Notes: generated by a model from the letters alone, not told the origin. Shown: positions 10,997 to 22,548, numbered from the stretch's first letter. The stretch: 64,000 nt of DNA from Schistocerca nitens (GCF_023898315.1 NC_064614.1:1055124432-1055188431); one strand, 5' to 3'. Translations and numbers: made by a program.

Positions 10997-11296
10997 AAGT
11001 GGGTACGTTGAGCACAGTTGCCGTATTCTTATTGCATACTATTTTCGACAAATTAATTATATTATTTTTATTTTAATATGTTTAAACTAAATTAATGTTA
11101 ATTAAATTAATTTTATTCACAAAATTTCTCAGATATGTATAAAGTAATATTGTTCTATTTTTAATTAATTTTCATAAGTAAAATTAATTGAGAACTAAAA
11201 TAAAATTAATTAATTCGTATTAACATAAATTAATTTAATTAATTCGTCAAAAAATTCGTGCAATAAAAACAAGCCAAGCGCTCAGTGCACCCACTT
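10997..11296. mobile_element. AT-rich MITE in the old RTE
   Basis: A 300-bp block bounded by AAGTGGGTACGTTGAGCAC at the left and the imperfect reverse complement at the right (15 of 19 positions match by eye). The interior is almost entirely A and T with repeated TTAATTAA-like motifs. The old RTE reads on both sides. No coding capacity. The duplication is not clear. Confidence 0.7.
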
Positions 11297-11756
11297 GCTA
11301 CTTATATGTGCTCCTGGGAATGCCTTACAGATCAGTACCTGATATCGGAATCTCTGCCTCACCATGGTGTGATGTAATTGAATCTTCCCCTATCTTCTGA
11401 CCTTTTCCAAGTATACCTTCCACCTCTTCTGATTCTTGAACAGAGTACTCACTGTTACTAGCTGATATTTATTGCAAAACTCAATTAGTCTTTCTCCTCT
11501 CTCAGTCCTAGTACCAAGTCAATTTTCTTTCTTAAGTCTTGTTCTACTCTTTTCCATACAACCCCATTCCAATCCACCATGACTATTACATCTTCATCTC
11601 CCTTTACTTACTGAATTACCTGTTCAGTATCCTAATACATTTTATCTCTTCATCTTCAACTTGTGGCGTCGGCATGTATACCTGATGAGAGCTAAAATAT
11701 CGGTGAACTGTTCACAGTAACGCACCCTCTGCTCTACTTTCCTATTCATAATGAAT

Positions 11757-11996
11757 GACCGAGCTAGGTGGCTCAGTGGTTAGCGCACTGGACTCGCATT
11801 CGGGAGAACGACGGTTCAAACCTGCGTCCGGGTATCCTAATTTAGGTTTTTCATGTTTTCCCCAAATCGCTTTAGGTAAATGCCAGGATGGTTCCTTTGA
11901 AAGGGCACGGACCTCTTTCCTCCCAACTCTTTCCTAATCCGATGGGACCAAAGACCTCGCAGTTTGGTCCCCTCGCCAGAATCAAGTAATCAACCG
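11757..11996 (+). mobile_element. tRNA-derived SINE, family 4
   Basis: The A box lies in GGTGGCTCAGTGGTTAGCGC and the B box is GGTTCAAACC. The body ends with the shared core (GGGACCAAAGACCTCGCAGT at 11944-11963). Target duplication TAATGAAT (11749-11756) against TAACGAAT (11997-12004). Inserted in the endonuclease region of the old RTE. Confidence 0.85.
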
Positions 11997-12718
11997 TAAC
12001 GAATCGTACTGCTGCTGTTGATGATACCGTATACTCACCTGGCCGTAAATCCTTCTCGTCTTCCCATTTCCCTTCACTGACCCTCACGATATCTACATAG
12101 AGCCTTAGCATTTCCCTTATCACATTTTTTTCCTTTCCAACCACGTCGGATTTTCTGAAATTCCACGCCCCGACTCGTGACACGTTGTCCTTTCGTTGAC
12201 TGTTCAATCATTTTGTCATAGTCACCTCCACGTTGGCACTCCACTCCCGGATATGCGAATGGAGGACTAGTCCGGAATCTTTTGTCAATGGATAGATCAT
12301 CATGACACTCCAGTTACAGGCCATGTTTCCTGTGGATATGTAGTATGTGTATTACAATCGTTTTCATTGCCTTCTGTGCGTCATGCCATTGATCACTGCT
12401 GATTATTCCGCCTTTAGGGGCAGTTTCCCACCCCAAGAGCAAAAGAGTGCCCTGAACCTCTGTCCGCTCCTTCGCACTCTTTGACAGGGCCGTTGGTGGA
12501 ATGAGGGTCACTACTTATGCTAAAACTCTTCAGCTGCCATTGCTGACGATTATTAAAAATTTGAGCTGTGACGGGGTAAGAACCTGGGACCGTGGAGATT
12601 TTGATTACCGAACAAAAACGCTACGGCCATACCAAGGATGCAACATTGCATTATTGTATCAGAATCTGTAAAAAAAAGTCACACGTATTTATTCACCACG
12701 TCCTAAAATATCACGATA

Positions 12719-12993
12719 TACAGGATGTCCCAGGAGAAATGGTCAACATTTAGGGGCATGAGAGGACCAAATACTCGAAGTAAAAACTTCCAGTAAACAT
12801 GGGCTCCAAAGTAAATACTTAGAGCTTAGACCACTTGGTCATCTTCGCTACTGTGAAACATATCTTTTATGCTGAACATGTGCTCATATCTCTTGAAGTT
12901 CGAATTTTGAGCTCATGTTTGTTAGACATTTTTGCTTCGAATGATCGTTTCTGTCATATCCCTGAATAATGACCATTCCTCCCACGACACTGC
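12719..12993. mobile_element. Imperfect foldback MITE
   Basis: About 115 bp at the left (from CAGGATGTCCCAGGAGAAAT) are an imperfect reverse complement of the right half, which ends GGTC-like ACCATTCCTCCCACGAC. The landmarks CGAAGTAAAAA and AAACATGGGCTC recur in inverted form. Non-coding. Confidence 0.7.
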
Positions 12994-13260
12994 AGATACA
13001 AGATGTCTCTCCTAATAGTCGTCAAACGCGCTTAAGCTGGTGTTTCGGTTTTTGCAATGTGTAGATGGAGTCTAACCAAACAAGTACTGTTTATCACGTA
13101 TTTCACGCGACCCCCAGCGCAATGGAAAGGGTCGGTTTGTTTCCTACTATAAACGAAACTTTTGAAGTAGAATTTTACGTGCCTATTCCATATTTCATCT
13201 CAGATTACTCTAGTGCGATGCCGTATTACTTTAATATGTATGAACAGGTGCTGAATAACA

Positions 13261-13459
13261 AATGGTTCAAATGGCTCTGAGCACTATGCGACTTAACTTC
13301 TGAGGTTATCAGTTGCCTAGAACTTAGAACTAATTAAACCTAACTAACCTAAGGACATCACAGACATCCATGCCTGAGGCAGGATTCGAACCTGCGACCG
13401 TAGCGGTCGTTCGGTTCCAGACTGTAGCGCCTAGAACTGCACGGCCACTCCGGCCGGCA
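13261..13459 (-). mobile_element. tRNA-derived SINE, family 1
   Basis: Minus-strand copy with an antisense B box GGATTCGAACC, head end GGCCGG, and the usual body. Approximate target duplication CTGAATAACA (13251-13260) against CTCAATAACA (13460-13469). Confidence 0.88.
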
Positions 13460-13469
13460 CTCAATAACA

Positions 13470-14596
13470 CAAAGAATAACCAGTACTACCGCCATGCTGC
13501 AGCGCTACTCGTTCGCCGATGGAGTGCTGGTTATTTTTGTTTTACTGGTCCTGTTAATATATATCTATAAAACTAATATCTAAGTAGACTAATTTGGGAC
13601 CGGTCCATCGAATGAGCATTTAAAATTCCGCTTTTAAAATCATTGTGTCTGTAGTGGCAAACAAACCGACACTTTCTTTGACTCATTTGATGAACAGTAT
13701 TCGTTTGGACAAAACGAAATTGCAAATACCTGCGAAAATGCGATAAAGACTCTGTGCGGTGTGTAAATGCACGTAAATTTTATGATATTTTACAAAGATG
13801 TATTGTATGATATGTATTTAAATTTAGTGATCCGTTCATCGCTGTCCCAGTCGAATGAACGGCAATGTCGGCGATATCTGCTGATTGTTCGGCGCTGTGT
13901 CGTTTTGACTCAGTCGTCAAAACACGTAGACTGCCTTAATGCCGGCCTGTTTCAATGCAACGCTTTCAGTGATTAATGCCTGTCTCCCTGTCGGGTATTT
14001 ACGTGTCGACTCTGACGTGTTTGACGTGCAGGCAGATGAGCAATGCATCAATTATCTTCACCAATGGTCACGCCCCGACAGCAGTAATTCGATAAGCCAC
14101 GCATACAGGTGCTTAACGGCGAGTTTCATTCAGGCCTCAGTGTAACACACAGTCAGTAATCTATAACCATATCAGAGCTACACTCCCAAGTATCTATGTG
14201 ACTGAAATGAATTTTGTGCAACAGGTTAGGATTACAGAAGTGTGCAACACGTCTGCCTTTGACAAGTCAGTACGGCGTGAAACTCACAGGTTGCCCAGGC
14301 AGAAGCTAACCGTAGTTATTATGCAAATACACAAAGTAATAAATGTTTTTGCAAGACTATGGTGACGCTCGAGTTCCTGCATAAGAATATTCCAGAACAT
14401 TCTTGAAAATTCCGATGGGTGTTATATCAGATGAACGTGCAAAACAGAAAAGCAGTAGTGTCTTTCGCAATCCTCTTGTTTAGACTGCCTTCTATAAGTA
14501 GATAGTCGCGATCACTTTTATCTAAACCAGCTCCTGAAGCAGATATGTGATGCGAGGTTGCAGTCACGTCTAAAACTTACTCAAGTCTCTTTTCAG
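13470..14596. other. No recognised feature; possible intron
   Basis: Short unrelated frames only. If the exon at 14597 is real, this would be intron. The last 15 bases are pyrimidine-rich and end TTTTCAG. Confidence 0.3.
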
Positions 14597-14854
14597 GGCA
14601 GGCTGCAACGGATCCTGACTGACAGCCAACATTTTGCAATATTGCAAGTCAGCGAGAGCTTTCATGTGTCCAATACAATTCTAGAGGTTTTCTGTTTGTA
14701 CCTCATGGAATTGGATACAGAAGAGCAACGGAAATTAATGCGGCCTGCAGCAGAAGCAACGAATTATCCATTCCTTCCTGACGTACTACAGGCCTTGCAC
14801 CGGAGGTTTAACTCTACATCTCTGCCCAGCCAAGACCTTACGGTGCCAGAATGA
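14597..14854 (+). CDS. Candidate terminal coding exon of a host gene
   Basis: A pyrimidine-rich tract ending in TCTCTTTTCAG is followed at 14597 by an open frame of 85 codons ending in TGA at 14852-14854. The encoded segment begins GRLQRILTDS and includes LYLMELDTEEQRKL and LPDVLQALHRRF. Its balanced composition reads like a folded helical protein and unlike the random frames around it. The frame is open for 13 codons upstream, but no good start context or earlier exon was found within the window. AATAAA follows at 15186. I do not recognise the protein family. Alternatives are chance, or a retrotransposon fragment. What I see is the splice acceptor, the frame and the signal; that it is a gene is inference. 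Confidence 0.4.
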   Translation, partial: GRLQRILTDSQHFAILQVSESFHVSNTILEVFCLYLMELDTEEQRKLMRPAAEATNYPFLPDVLQALHRRFNSTSLPSQDLTVPE

Positions 14855-15185
14855 ATCTTCGTCTGACAGCTCTTCAGCGGCTAAGGTTGTCAGGTCAACA
14901 TTTGCCCGCTTCGTATTGTTGATTATCAGCAAGAGAGAGGCTCAAAGTATTTCTGAGGTCCTCACCCTTGGACTAGCGACTAGCAGTAGTTCGCACGGTG
15001 GATGCCTTCAGCCGGAGGCTCAGTGTTATTCTGAGGTACTCCCTTCTGGACAGCACCTGCAGTGACAGCCTGTAAGTCTAAGCTCTTCCGTATACTGTTG
15101 TTAACTGTGAGTATTTAAAGTTCCTAAGTAGTATAATATTTCCAAGTATATGAAGCTGCAACTTTGATCAAACTCTAAGGAACGA

Positions 15186-15191
15186 AATAAA
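15186..15191 (+). terminator. AATAAA polyadenylation signal
   Basis: AATAAA lies about 330 bp after the stop codon of the candidate exon at 14597-14854. It would end that transcript if the gene is real; on its own the hexamer is weak evidence. Confidence 0.3.
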
Positions 15192-15329
15192 CTTCATTTA
15201 ATGTACGTGTACAATTTAATATTGCGAAAACACAGTCACTAAGTGACAAGTTAAATGTAAATGGTAGCAAATGAAATCAACTGTAAATAAAATAAATATG
15301 CACCTATCTTTCCATAGCCTTTTTTGTTA

Positions 15330-15533
15330 GCCGGCCGGTGTGGCCATGCGGTTCTAGGCGCTTCAGTCTGGAACCGTGGGACCGCTACAGTCGCAGGTTC
15401 GAATCCTGCCTCGGGCATGGATTAGTGTGATGTCCTTAGGTTAGTTAGGTTTAAGTAGTTCTAAGTTCTAGGGGACTGATGACCTCAGATGTTAAGTCCC
15501 ATAGTGCTCAGAGCCATTTGAACCATTTTTAAA
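15330..15533 (+). mobile_element. tRNA-derived SINE, family 1, clean copy
   Basis: Head CCGGCCGGTGTGGCCATGCG, B box GGTTCGAATCC, body with the core GGGACTGATGACCTCAGATG at 15472-15491, and a T-rich tail. Exact duplication CCTTTTTTGTTA at 15318-15329 and 15534-15545. A good reference copy for the family. Confidence 0.95.
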
Positions 15534-15545
15534 CCTTTTTTGTTA

Positions 15546-16644
15546 TTCTGATGTACAACCCAATCACATTGTCTCCTATGAGGATCTAAAAAGTGATCTG
15601 ATAAGTGCAGTGGAAACAATGAATGTTCATTGATAAGGTCAGATATTCCTTACGTATGTGTGTCTAAACTTTATTTCAACTGATGCAAAGACCATTTCGG
15701 AATTTTTATGGGCTTTTCGGATATCGAGGACAGTGCACCCATCTTGACATCGAGCGTTCAGTTTTCTACATCTGGTGAATGATGCGAAACTGCCGTTTTG
15801 CATTCGAGGGTTCCCTTTCTTTTTCTCAAATCAGGGTATTAAAACATAATTTTGTGACTAACTGTTCGCTTGACATGGCGCAAATTACATTATAGCACAT
15901 AAGAAACAATTATTTATCTATAAAGCAAGCGAACGAGAACTTGATGGACTATAACAAGGGCTTACAGCTTGGTGCCGTATAGACTGCAATCGATAAATGT
16001 TGCTTGTGACGCAGATGTAGAAAGGAATGTGACGCCCAGCTGCAACACTGGCTTTTCAATTGTTTTAATGAACTAATTGTACTTCCCCACATCAGGAAAA
16101 CCGAACAAATGAACAGCGGATCCCGAACGCCAGGTAATATAATCTGGTCGAAACTAATTTTCACCTGTCAATTGCAGTCACGATATTACAGTGAAATTCG
16201 TATTTTGTGCTTCTATTATTAGCGTTATACAACAGTCACTGATTCAAGTTTGAAGGGAAATGATGGAACATGAGCTCTTCATTTACGTATCGAATGACCC
16301 TTCTGTAGCTCTCGATTGCCCTGAATACCGTGTTAACGAATTTTCCTTCGCGTGACATTTTCACTGTTCCATACAAACTAAAAACTGACACGGGTTAAAC
16401 CAATTACATTATAAACGGCAAAATCATATACTCGCTCTCCAATTACGTACAGCGCATTGCTAATTTGAATTAAATGCCAGAATAAACACACAAGTGCGTA
16501 AGGCGAGGTCTATAAATTAAGCTCTCAACTGGTTGAAGAGCATTTTTTTAAACTGTTAGAAACTGTGGATACGTGAACAAATAACAGCTGATTACTGCGT
16601 GTCTGCCTGCTTTTCCAGAAAAGTTTAGTCAGTTGCGCCATTTA
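15546..16644. other. No recognised feature
   Basis: AT-rich sequence with short frames that resemble nothing I know. Confidence 0.5.
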
Positions 16645-16903
16645 CGAGGGTTGTAACTTTAACAGTGGCAGCTATTTATTTACAGCTCGTACAAAATAGA
16701 TACGTGTTTCATAGTTTTACTGACCTTTAAAGTAGTCACCAGCATTGTCTATAACCCGTTGCCACCGATGTGGAAGTCTTAGGATACTCTTAGCAGTGCC
16801 ACTTGTGTTGACAGTTCGATCGGCGCGGTCTATTGCCCGACAAATTTGTAGCAGATCTGAAGCGAATGCCGTGAAGTGTTTCATTCAGTTTAGAAATCTA
16901 GTA
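16645..16903 (-). pseudogene. Mariner transposase, carboxy-terminal fragment
   Basis: The left end, CGAGGGTTGTAACTTTAACA, resembles a mariner terminus. Reading leftward on the minus strand gives the end of a mariner transposase, including LPHRWQRVIDNAGDYF, followed by the terminus. The catalytic domain and the other end are missing. A stop and frame changes are present. Confidence 0.6.
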
Positions 16904-17337
16904 TATCGGAAAAGAATGGGAAAAGAATAAAATGAAATACAGCTGTTTTATTTCTGTTGACATCAGTAACTTTTCTGTTTTCCCTTTCAGGCTCAGAACG
17001 ATTGTCTGTACAGTGTGGATGTGTGGGTGAATGTTTTCAAACGTAACAGGATAGATCAAAGATGTTTCTTTCCCTCCCACTGAAGTAATACGTACTTGTA
17101 ACGGAACAACTATACTGTACCCGATGCTTTAATTGAGAGAAAAATTAATAGCACGGAAATCCAGCCAACGAATTGGACGATTGGTTTAGCTCGCCTAATG
17201 GTGACGCGGGCATCAGTAGCGGAAAGCAGAGAGTGGAAAGACTTTCTTCAGTATAGACGATTGTTGATGGCTGCGAATGTAAATATTATTGTCATGCTAA
17301 AAATGCTTCGAATCTTCATCAAAGTGGGGTGGCTTTT

Positions 17338-17562
17338 CAGTAACACGCTATTAAGTAATCTCAGCTGTTAAGTTGCGGATGCAAGGATTTCCGGACATGT
17401 AACACTGTGAAGTTCGTGAGGCGTGGCTGCAGCTGCAACAGTGGCTGTGAGGCGTGTATTAAGTTACTGGAGAGGTGAAGTCACTGCGTGAGGTCGTCGA
17501 CCACTACCGCTTCGACGACGCAACCACGATCACACTTCCGTTACCGCAAATCGCGACAAACA
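17338..17562 (+). repeat. Dispersed repeat, copy 1
   Basis: Similar by eye over about 220 bp to 26118-26340, same orientation. The best conserved part is GCTTCGACGACGCAACCACG near 17509. Both copies could encode RFDDATTIT in the same relative frame, which hints at an old coding origin. Family unknown. Confidence 0.6.
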
Positions 17563-17793
17563 TTGGCATTACTTCAGTTTCGAGCTACTGTTGCTTCTTT
17601 ATTACATCTCGATCTGGTTGCCCATTTTCTGATTCTTGAGGTTCACGTTTCGCCCACCAACAGCGGGGCGACTGGTTCTGTCTCAATTTCTGCAAAAAAC
17701 GAAATGTTTTCAAATCTTGAGTCATCTACACAACTCGCGCTTGTACATTTCCCTGCAGGTGTCATCAGTTGGTAGTCAGGTGAACTTCCAATG

Positions 17794-17991
17794 AGCCGGC
17801 CGCTATGGTCGAGCCGTTCTAGGCCCTTTAGCCCGGAACCGCACTGCTGCTACGGTCGCAGGCTCGAATCCTGCCTCGGGCATGGATGTGTGTGATGTCC
17901 TTAGGTTAGTTAGGTTTAAGTTGTTCTATGTCTAGGGGACTGATGACCTCAGATGTCAAGTCGCATAGTGCTTAGAGCCATTTGAACCATT
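17794..17991 (+). mobile_element. tRNA-derived SINE, family 1
   Basis: Head AGCCGGCCGCTATGGTCGAG, B box-like GGCTCGAATCC, and the family body and core. Exact duplication TGAACTTCCAATG at 17781-17793 and 17992-18004. Confidence 0.93.
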
Positions 17992-18004
17992 TGAACTTCC
18001 AATG

Positions 18005-18406
18005 TTCCAGCGGACACTGTTCTTATCTGTTGCGTCACTATTCGACTTCGTCTTGAATGCTGTTGCCGGTCTTTTATCTCGGTTTCAATTCCGGTTTCGA
18101 TACCCTCTTTCCTACCTTTGATGTCACGTAAATGCAATACTCCTAAATTGAAATCAACGCTTTAAATAAATAATTTGCTACTGTTTAACAAGTTCGCGTC
18201 CATAGACTTCACTAAAAACTAATACAAACTCTTTAAGTTACGTAAACACAAGTCTATCTTGCCACTAATCTGCCACGAAAATGTTTTCTTCCGTCATGCT
18301 GTGTGTTACCAAAGATTACATATAGCACTGGCATGTGCAGTAGATTACTGGAATGACCTGTCACGGGAGAGCCACGTGACGTGCCGTCAGATCTACGTCA
18401 CTATTT
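18005..18406. other. No recognised feature
   Basis: Flank of the truncated RTE. Positions 18353-18384 resemble sequence on the other side of that element (21034-21064). Confidence 0.45.
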
Positions 18407-21017
18407 GTTGTTGTTGTGGTCTTCAGTCCTGAGACTGGTTTGATGCAGCTCTCCATGCTACTCTATCCTGTGCAAGCTTCTTCATCTCCCAGTACCTACT
18501 GCAACCTACATCCTTCTGAATCTGCTTAGTGTATGCATCTCTTGGTCTCCCCCTACGATTTTTACCCTCCACGATGCCCTCCAATACTAAATTGGTGATC
18601 CCTTGATGCCTCAGAACATGTCGTACCAACCGATCCCTTCTTCTGGTCAAGATGTGCCACAAACTCCTCTTCTCCCCAATCCTATTCAGTACCTCCTCAT
18701 TAGTTATGTGATCTACCAATCTAATCTTCAGCATTCTTCTGTAGCACCACATTTCGAAAGCTTCTATTCTCTTCTTGTCCAAACTATTTATCGTCCATGT
18801 TTCACTTCCATACATGGCTACACTCCATACAAATACTTTCAGAAAAGACTTCCTGACACTTAAATCTATACTCGATGTTAACAAATTTCTCTTCTTCAGA
18901 AACGCTTTCCTTGCCATTGCCAGTCTACATTTTATATCCTCTCTACTTCGACCATCATCAGTTATGTTGCTCCCCAAATAGCAAAACTCCTTTACTACTT
19001 TAAGTGTCTCATTTTCTAATCTAATACCCTCAACATCACCCGACTTAATTCGACTACATTCCATTATCCTCGTTTTGCTTTTGTTGATGTTCATCTTATA
19101 TCCTCCCTTCAAGACACCATCCATTCCGTTCAACTGCTCTTCCAAGTCCTTTGCTGTCTCTGACAGAATTACAATGTCATCGGCGAACCTTAAAGTTTTT
19201 ATTTGTTCTCCATGGATTTTAATACCTACTCCGAATTTTTCTTTTGTTTCCTTTACTGCTTGCTCAATATACAGATTGAATAACATCGGGGAGAGGCTAC
19301 AACCCTGTCTTACTCCCTTCCCAACCACTGCTTCCCTTTCATGTCCCTCGACTCTTATAAATGCCATCTGGTTTCTGTACAAATTGTAAATAGCCTTTCG
19401 CTCCCTGTATTTTACCCCTGCCACCTTTAGAATTTGAAAGAGAGTATTCCAGTCAACATTGTCAAAAGCTTTCTCTAAGTCTACAAATGCTAGAAACGTA
19501 GGTTTGCCTTTCCTTAATCTTTCTTCTAAGATAAGTCATAAGGTCAGTATTGCCTCACGTGTTCCAGTATTTCTACGGAATCCAAACTGATCTTCCCCGA
19601 GGTCGCTTTCTACTAGTTTTTCCATTCGTCTGTAAAGAATTCGTGTTAGTATTTTGCAGCTGTGACTTATTAAACTGATTGTTCGGTAATTATCACATCT
19701 GTCAACACCTGCTTTCTTTGGGATTGGAATTATTATATTCTTCTTGAAGTCTGGGGGTATTTCGCCTGTTTCATACATCTTGCTCACCAGATGGTAGAGT
19801 TTTGTCAGGACTGGCTCTCCCAAGGCCGTCAGTAGTTCCAATGGAATGTTGTCTACTCTGGGGTACTTGTTTCGACTCAGGTCTTTCAGTGCTCTGTCAA
19901 ACTCTTCACGCAGTATCGTATTCCCCATTTCATCTTCATCTACATCCTCTTCCATTTCCATAATATTGTCCTCAAGTACATCGCCCTTGTATAGACCCTC
20001 TATATACTCCTTCCACCTTTCTGCTTTCCCTTCTTTGCTTAGAACTGGGTTTCCATCTGAGCTCTTGATGTTCATACAAGTGGTTCTCTTATCTCGAAAG
20101 GTCTCATTAATTTTCCTGTAGGCAGTATCTAACTTACCCCTAGTGAGATAGGCCTCTACATCCTTACATTTGTCCTCTAGCCATCCCTGCTTAGCCATTT
20201 TGCACTTTCTGTCGATCTCATTTTTGAGACGTTTGTATTCCTTTTTGCCTCCTTCATTTACTGCATTTTTATATTTTCTCCTTTCATCAATTAAATTCAA
20301 TATTTCTTCTGTTACCCAAGGATTTCTACTAGCCCTCGTCTTTTTACCTACTTGATCCTCTGCTGCCTTCACTACTTCATCCCTTAAAGCTACCCATTCT
20401 TCTTCTACTGTATTTCTTTCACCCATTCCTGTCAATTGTTCCATTATGCTCTCCCTGAAACTCTGTACAACCTCTGGTTCTTTCAGTTTATCCAGGTCCC
20501 ATCTCCTTAAATTCCCACCTTTTTGCAGTTTCTTCAGTTTTAATCTACGGGTCATTTACCAATAGATTGTGGTCAGAGTCCACATCTGCCCCTGGAAATG
20601 TCTTACAATTTAAAACCTGGTTCCTAAACCTCTGTCTTACCATTATATAATCTATCTGATACCTTTTAGTATCTCCAGGGTTCTTCCATGTATACAACCT
20701 TCTATCATGATTCTTAAACCAAGTGTTAGCTATGATTAAGTTGTGCTCTGTGCAAAATTCTACCAGGCGGCTTCCTCTTTCATTTCTTACCCCCATTCCA
20801 TATTCACCTACTACGTTTCCTTCTCTCCCTTTTCCTACACTCGAATTCCAGTCACCCATGACTATTAAATTTTCGTCTCCCTTCACTATCTGAATAATTT
20901 CTTTTATTTCATCATACATTTCTTCAATTTCTTCGTCATCTGCAGAGCTAGTTGGCATATAAACTTTTACTACTGTAGTAGGTGTGGGCTTCGTATCTAT
21001 CTTGGCCACAATAATGC
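18407..21017 (-). mobile_element. RTE-clade LINE, copy 3, young, 5'-truncated
   Basis: Nearly identical to copy 2 from the CAA-repeat 3' end at 18407 up to the endonuclease region, where similarity stops abruptly at about 21017. Incomplete reverse transcription is the usual cause of such truncation. Confidence 0.93.
18423..21017 (-). pseudogene. RTE endonuclease/reverse transcriptase, truncated with two lesions
   Basis: Compared with the intact copy, the amino-terminal ~125 residues are missing. There is a frameshift near 20545-20555, where ATTTACC replaces ATAACC, and a TGA codon at 19536-19538 where copy 2 has CGA. The FADD box, GVRQGCS and the carboxy-terminal domain are intact. The low number of lesions fits recent insertion. 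Confidence 0.93.
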
Positions 21018-22089
21018 AACAGTAATTTTTATATGTCCTGTCATGGCAAAACCACGTGTAACCTAACATTCAGGAGTTTACGTAAACCAAATCTGTGCGA
21101 TTAATTGCGTAAAATCGCTTTAAGTTTCTCATTTAACAGTTACTAAAAAATGCTATTGTGTGCCCAGTTGATCTTATAACTCCTTGTTGCATAACTTAAT
21201 ATCGTTTACATACACCAAGTATGGTTAAACTTTTGTGTTCAATAACGGAAGTTACTGCTCGTAATTTTAGCCTTCGCAAAAGAGTGAGAATATGGATACG
21301 TTAAATAGTAATATAAGTGTTCTATATACTCATTTCGCAAGTAAAATAGGAAAACTGAAAACCAGTAATAAGAAAGTGGAGGCTAATTTTAATTACTATC
21401 TTTCAAATTGGAAATTAATTTCACTAGTAAGAAAGTAATGAGGTAATTAGAAGACAGCCGGAGACTAACTTGCCTATTTTGACACAACTAAGAAATAGAA
21501 GAACACAGCTTGGTAAATCGATGAATTCTATGAGAAAGGAAATGTAGGATGTTCAAATGTAGGTTACTGATGTTAGAGCCAGACTCGATTCTGAAATAGG
21601 ACTATTGAACCAATGTTAGATGGAAAGATACAGTCATTTGTTCTTGTATTAGAAACCTACATTTCGGCGAAAACAAATGCATAGATTCCAGGCTTCAGGA
21701 AAACAGTTTCATCTATACGATATACTTGAGTTTGGCGAGATACATGAAGTAACGCTATAACTGAAATTCGCTATGAAGTGGAATCGTTACGTCGACAGTT
21801 ACAGAGTAGGATTAACAATATTCCACTTGTAGTACAGAAATATGAACTGTTGAGAAAAGAAGAGAAAAACGATCTGTTGAAGAAACAGGGGGAGTGGCAT
21901 AAATCAGATTGTATAAAGAACTGTGAACGAGTGCTACCGAATGATTTGAGTACTGGCGTTGTAACGTAGCAAGTTATTAAGAGATGACACTCGTGACAGT
22001 AAGGTAAGCAGCAGTTTGGTAAGGTGGCTGCGGGATAGCTATGTTATTTTTTCGCTTTGCTCACAGCGCAGCTGACGCTGTTTGCCGTG
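21018..22089 (+). other. Unassigned; possible gag-like coiled-coil remnant
   Basis: Broken frames near 21290-21965 are rich in Lys, Glu, Asn and Arg (for example MESLRRQLQSRI at 21778). They look like the coiled-coil start of a retrotransposon Gag, but no motif proves it. The rest is featureless. Confidence 0.2.
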
Positions 22090-22545
22090 AGAACTGTGGT
22101 GTCGCCGCCAGACACCACACTTGCTAGGTGGGTAGCCTTTAAATCGGCCGCGGTCCGTTAGTATACGTCGGACCCGCGTGTAGCCGCTATCAGTGATTGC
22201 AGACCGAGCGCCGCCACACGGCAGGTCTAGAGAGACTTCCTAGTTGAGTTGGGCAACACGATTCTTTTACCCGATTCGATTCCTACGATTCAATCTCACA
22301 TTGCGAATCGTTCACGATTCTTTCACGGTTCATTCTAGTCTCCGATGGCACGATTCTTACGGAATGCAAAAAGTTCTACATCTTACTCACAGATGGCAGG
22401 ACATGTCTGCAATTGTCAATGGGGTTAGAATCGAACTGTGTCATGATAAGATATGCCAGAAATAGTTTTACAAGATGGCGTTATAAAAAATGTGAAATAG
22501 CGTTTTTATAATATAAAATTGCGTTTTTACGTATGGAACTATGAA

Positions 22546-22548
<3 letters not shown>

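Larger units (their letters stand above)
5385..12540 (-). mobile_element. Old RTE LINE, second subfamily, broken by four insertions
   Basis: Segments at 5385-6898, 7102-7542, 10846-10990, 11300-11756 and 12005-12540 read in order, 3' end on the left, as one minus-strand RTE. It is clearly diverged from the young copies: the carboxy-terminal RRRKRKIGHTLRHQGITS, the linker KKPWITEEVIQLIDTRRKYK at 7292-7420, and endonuclease and 5' untranslated sequence to about 12540. Insertions are a SINE (6899-7089), the full-length young RTE (7543-10843), an AT-rich MITE (10997-11296) and a SINE (11757-11996). The coding region is destroyed by stops and frameshifts. Confidence 0.85.
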
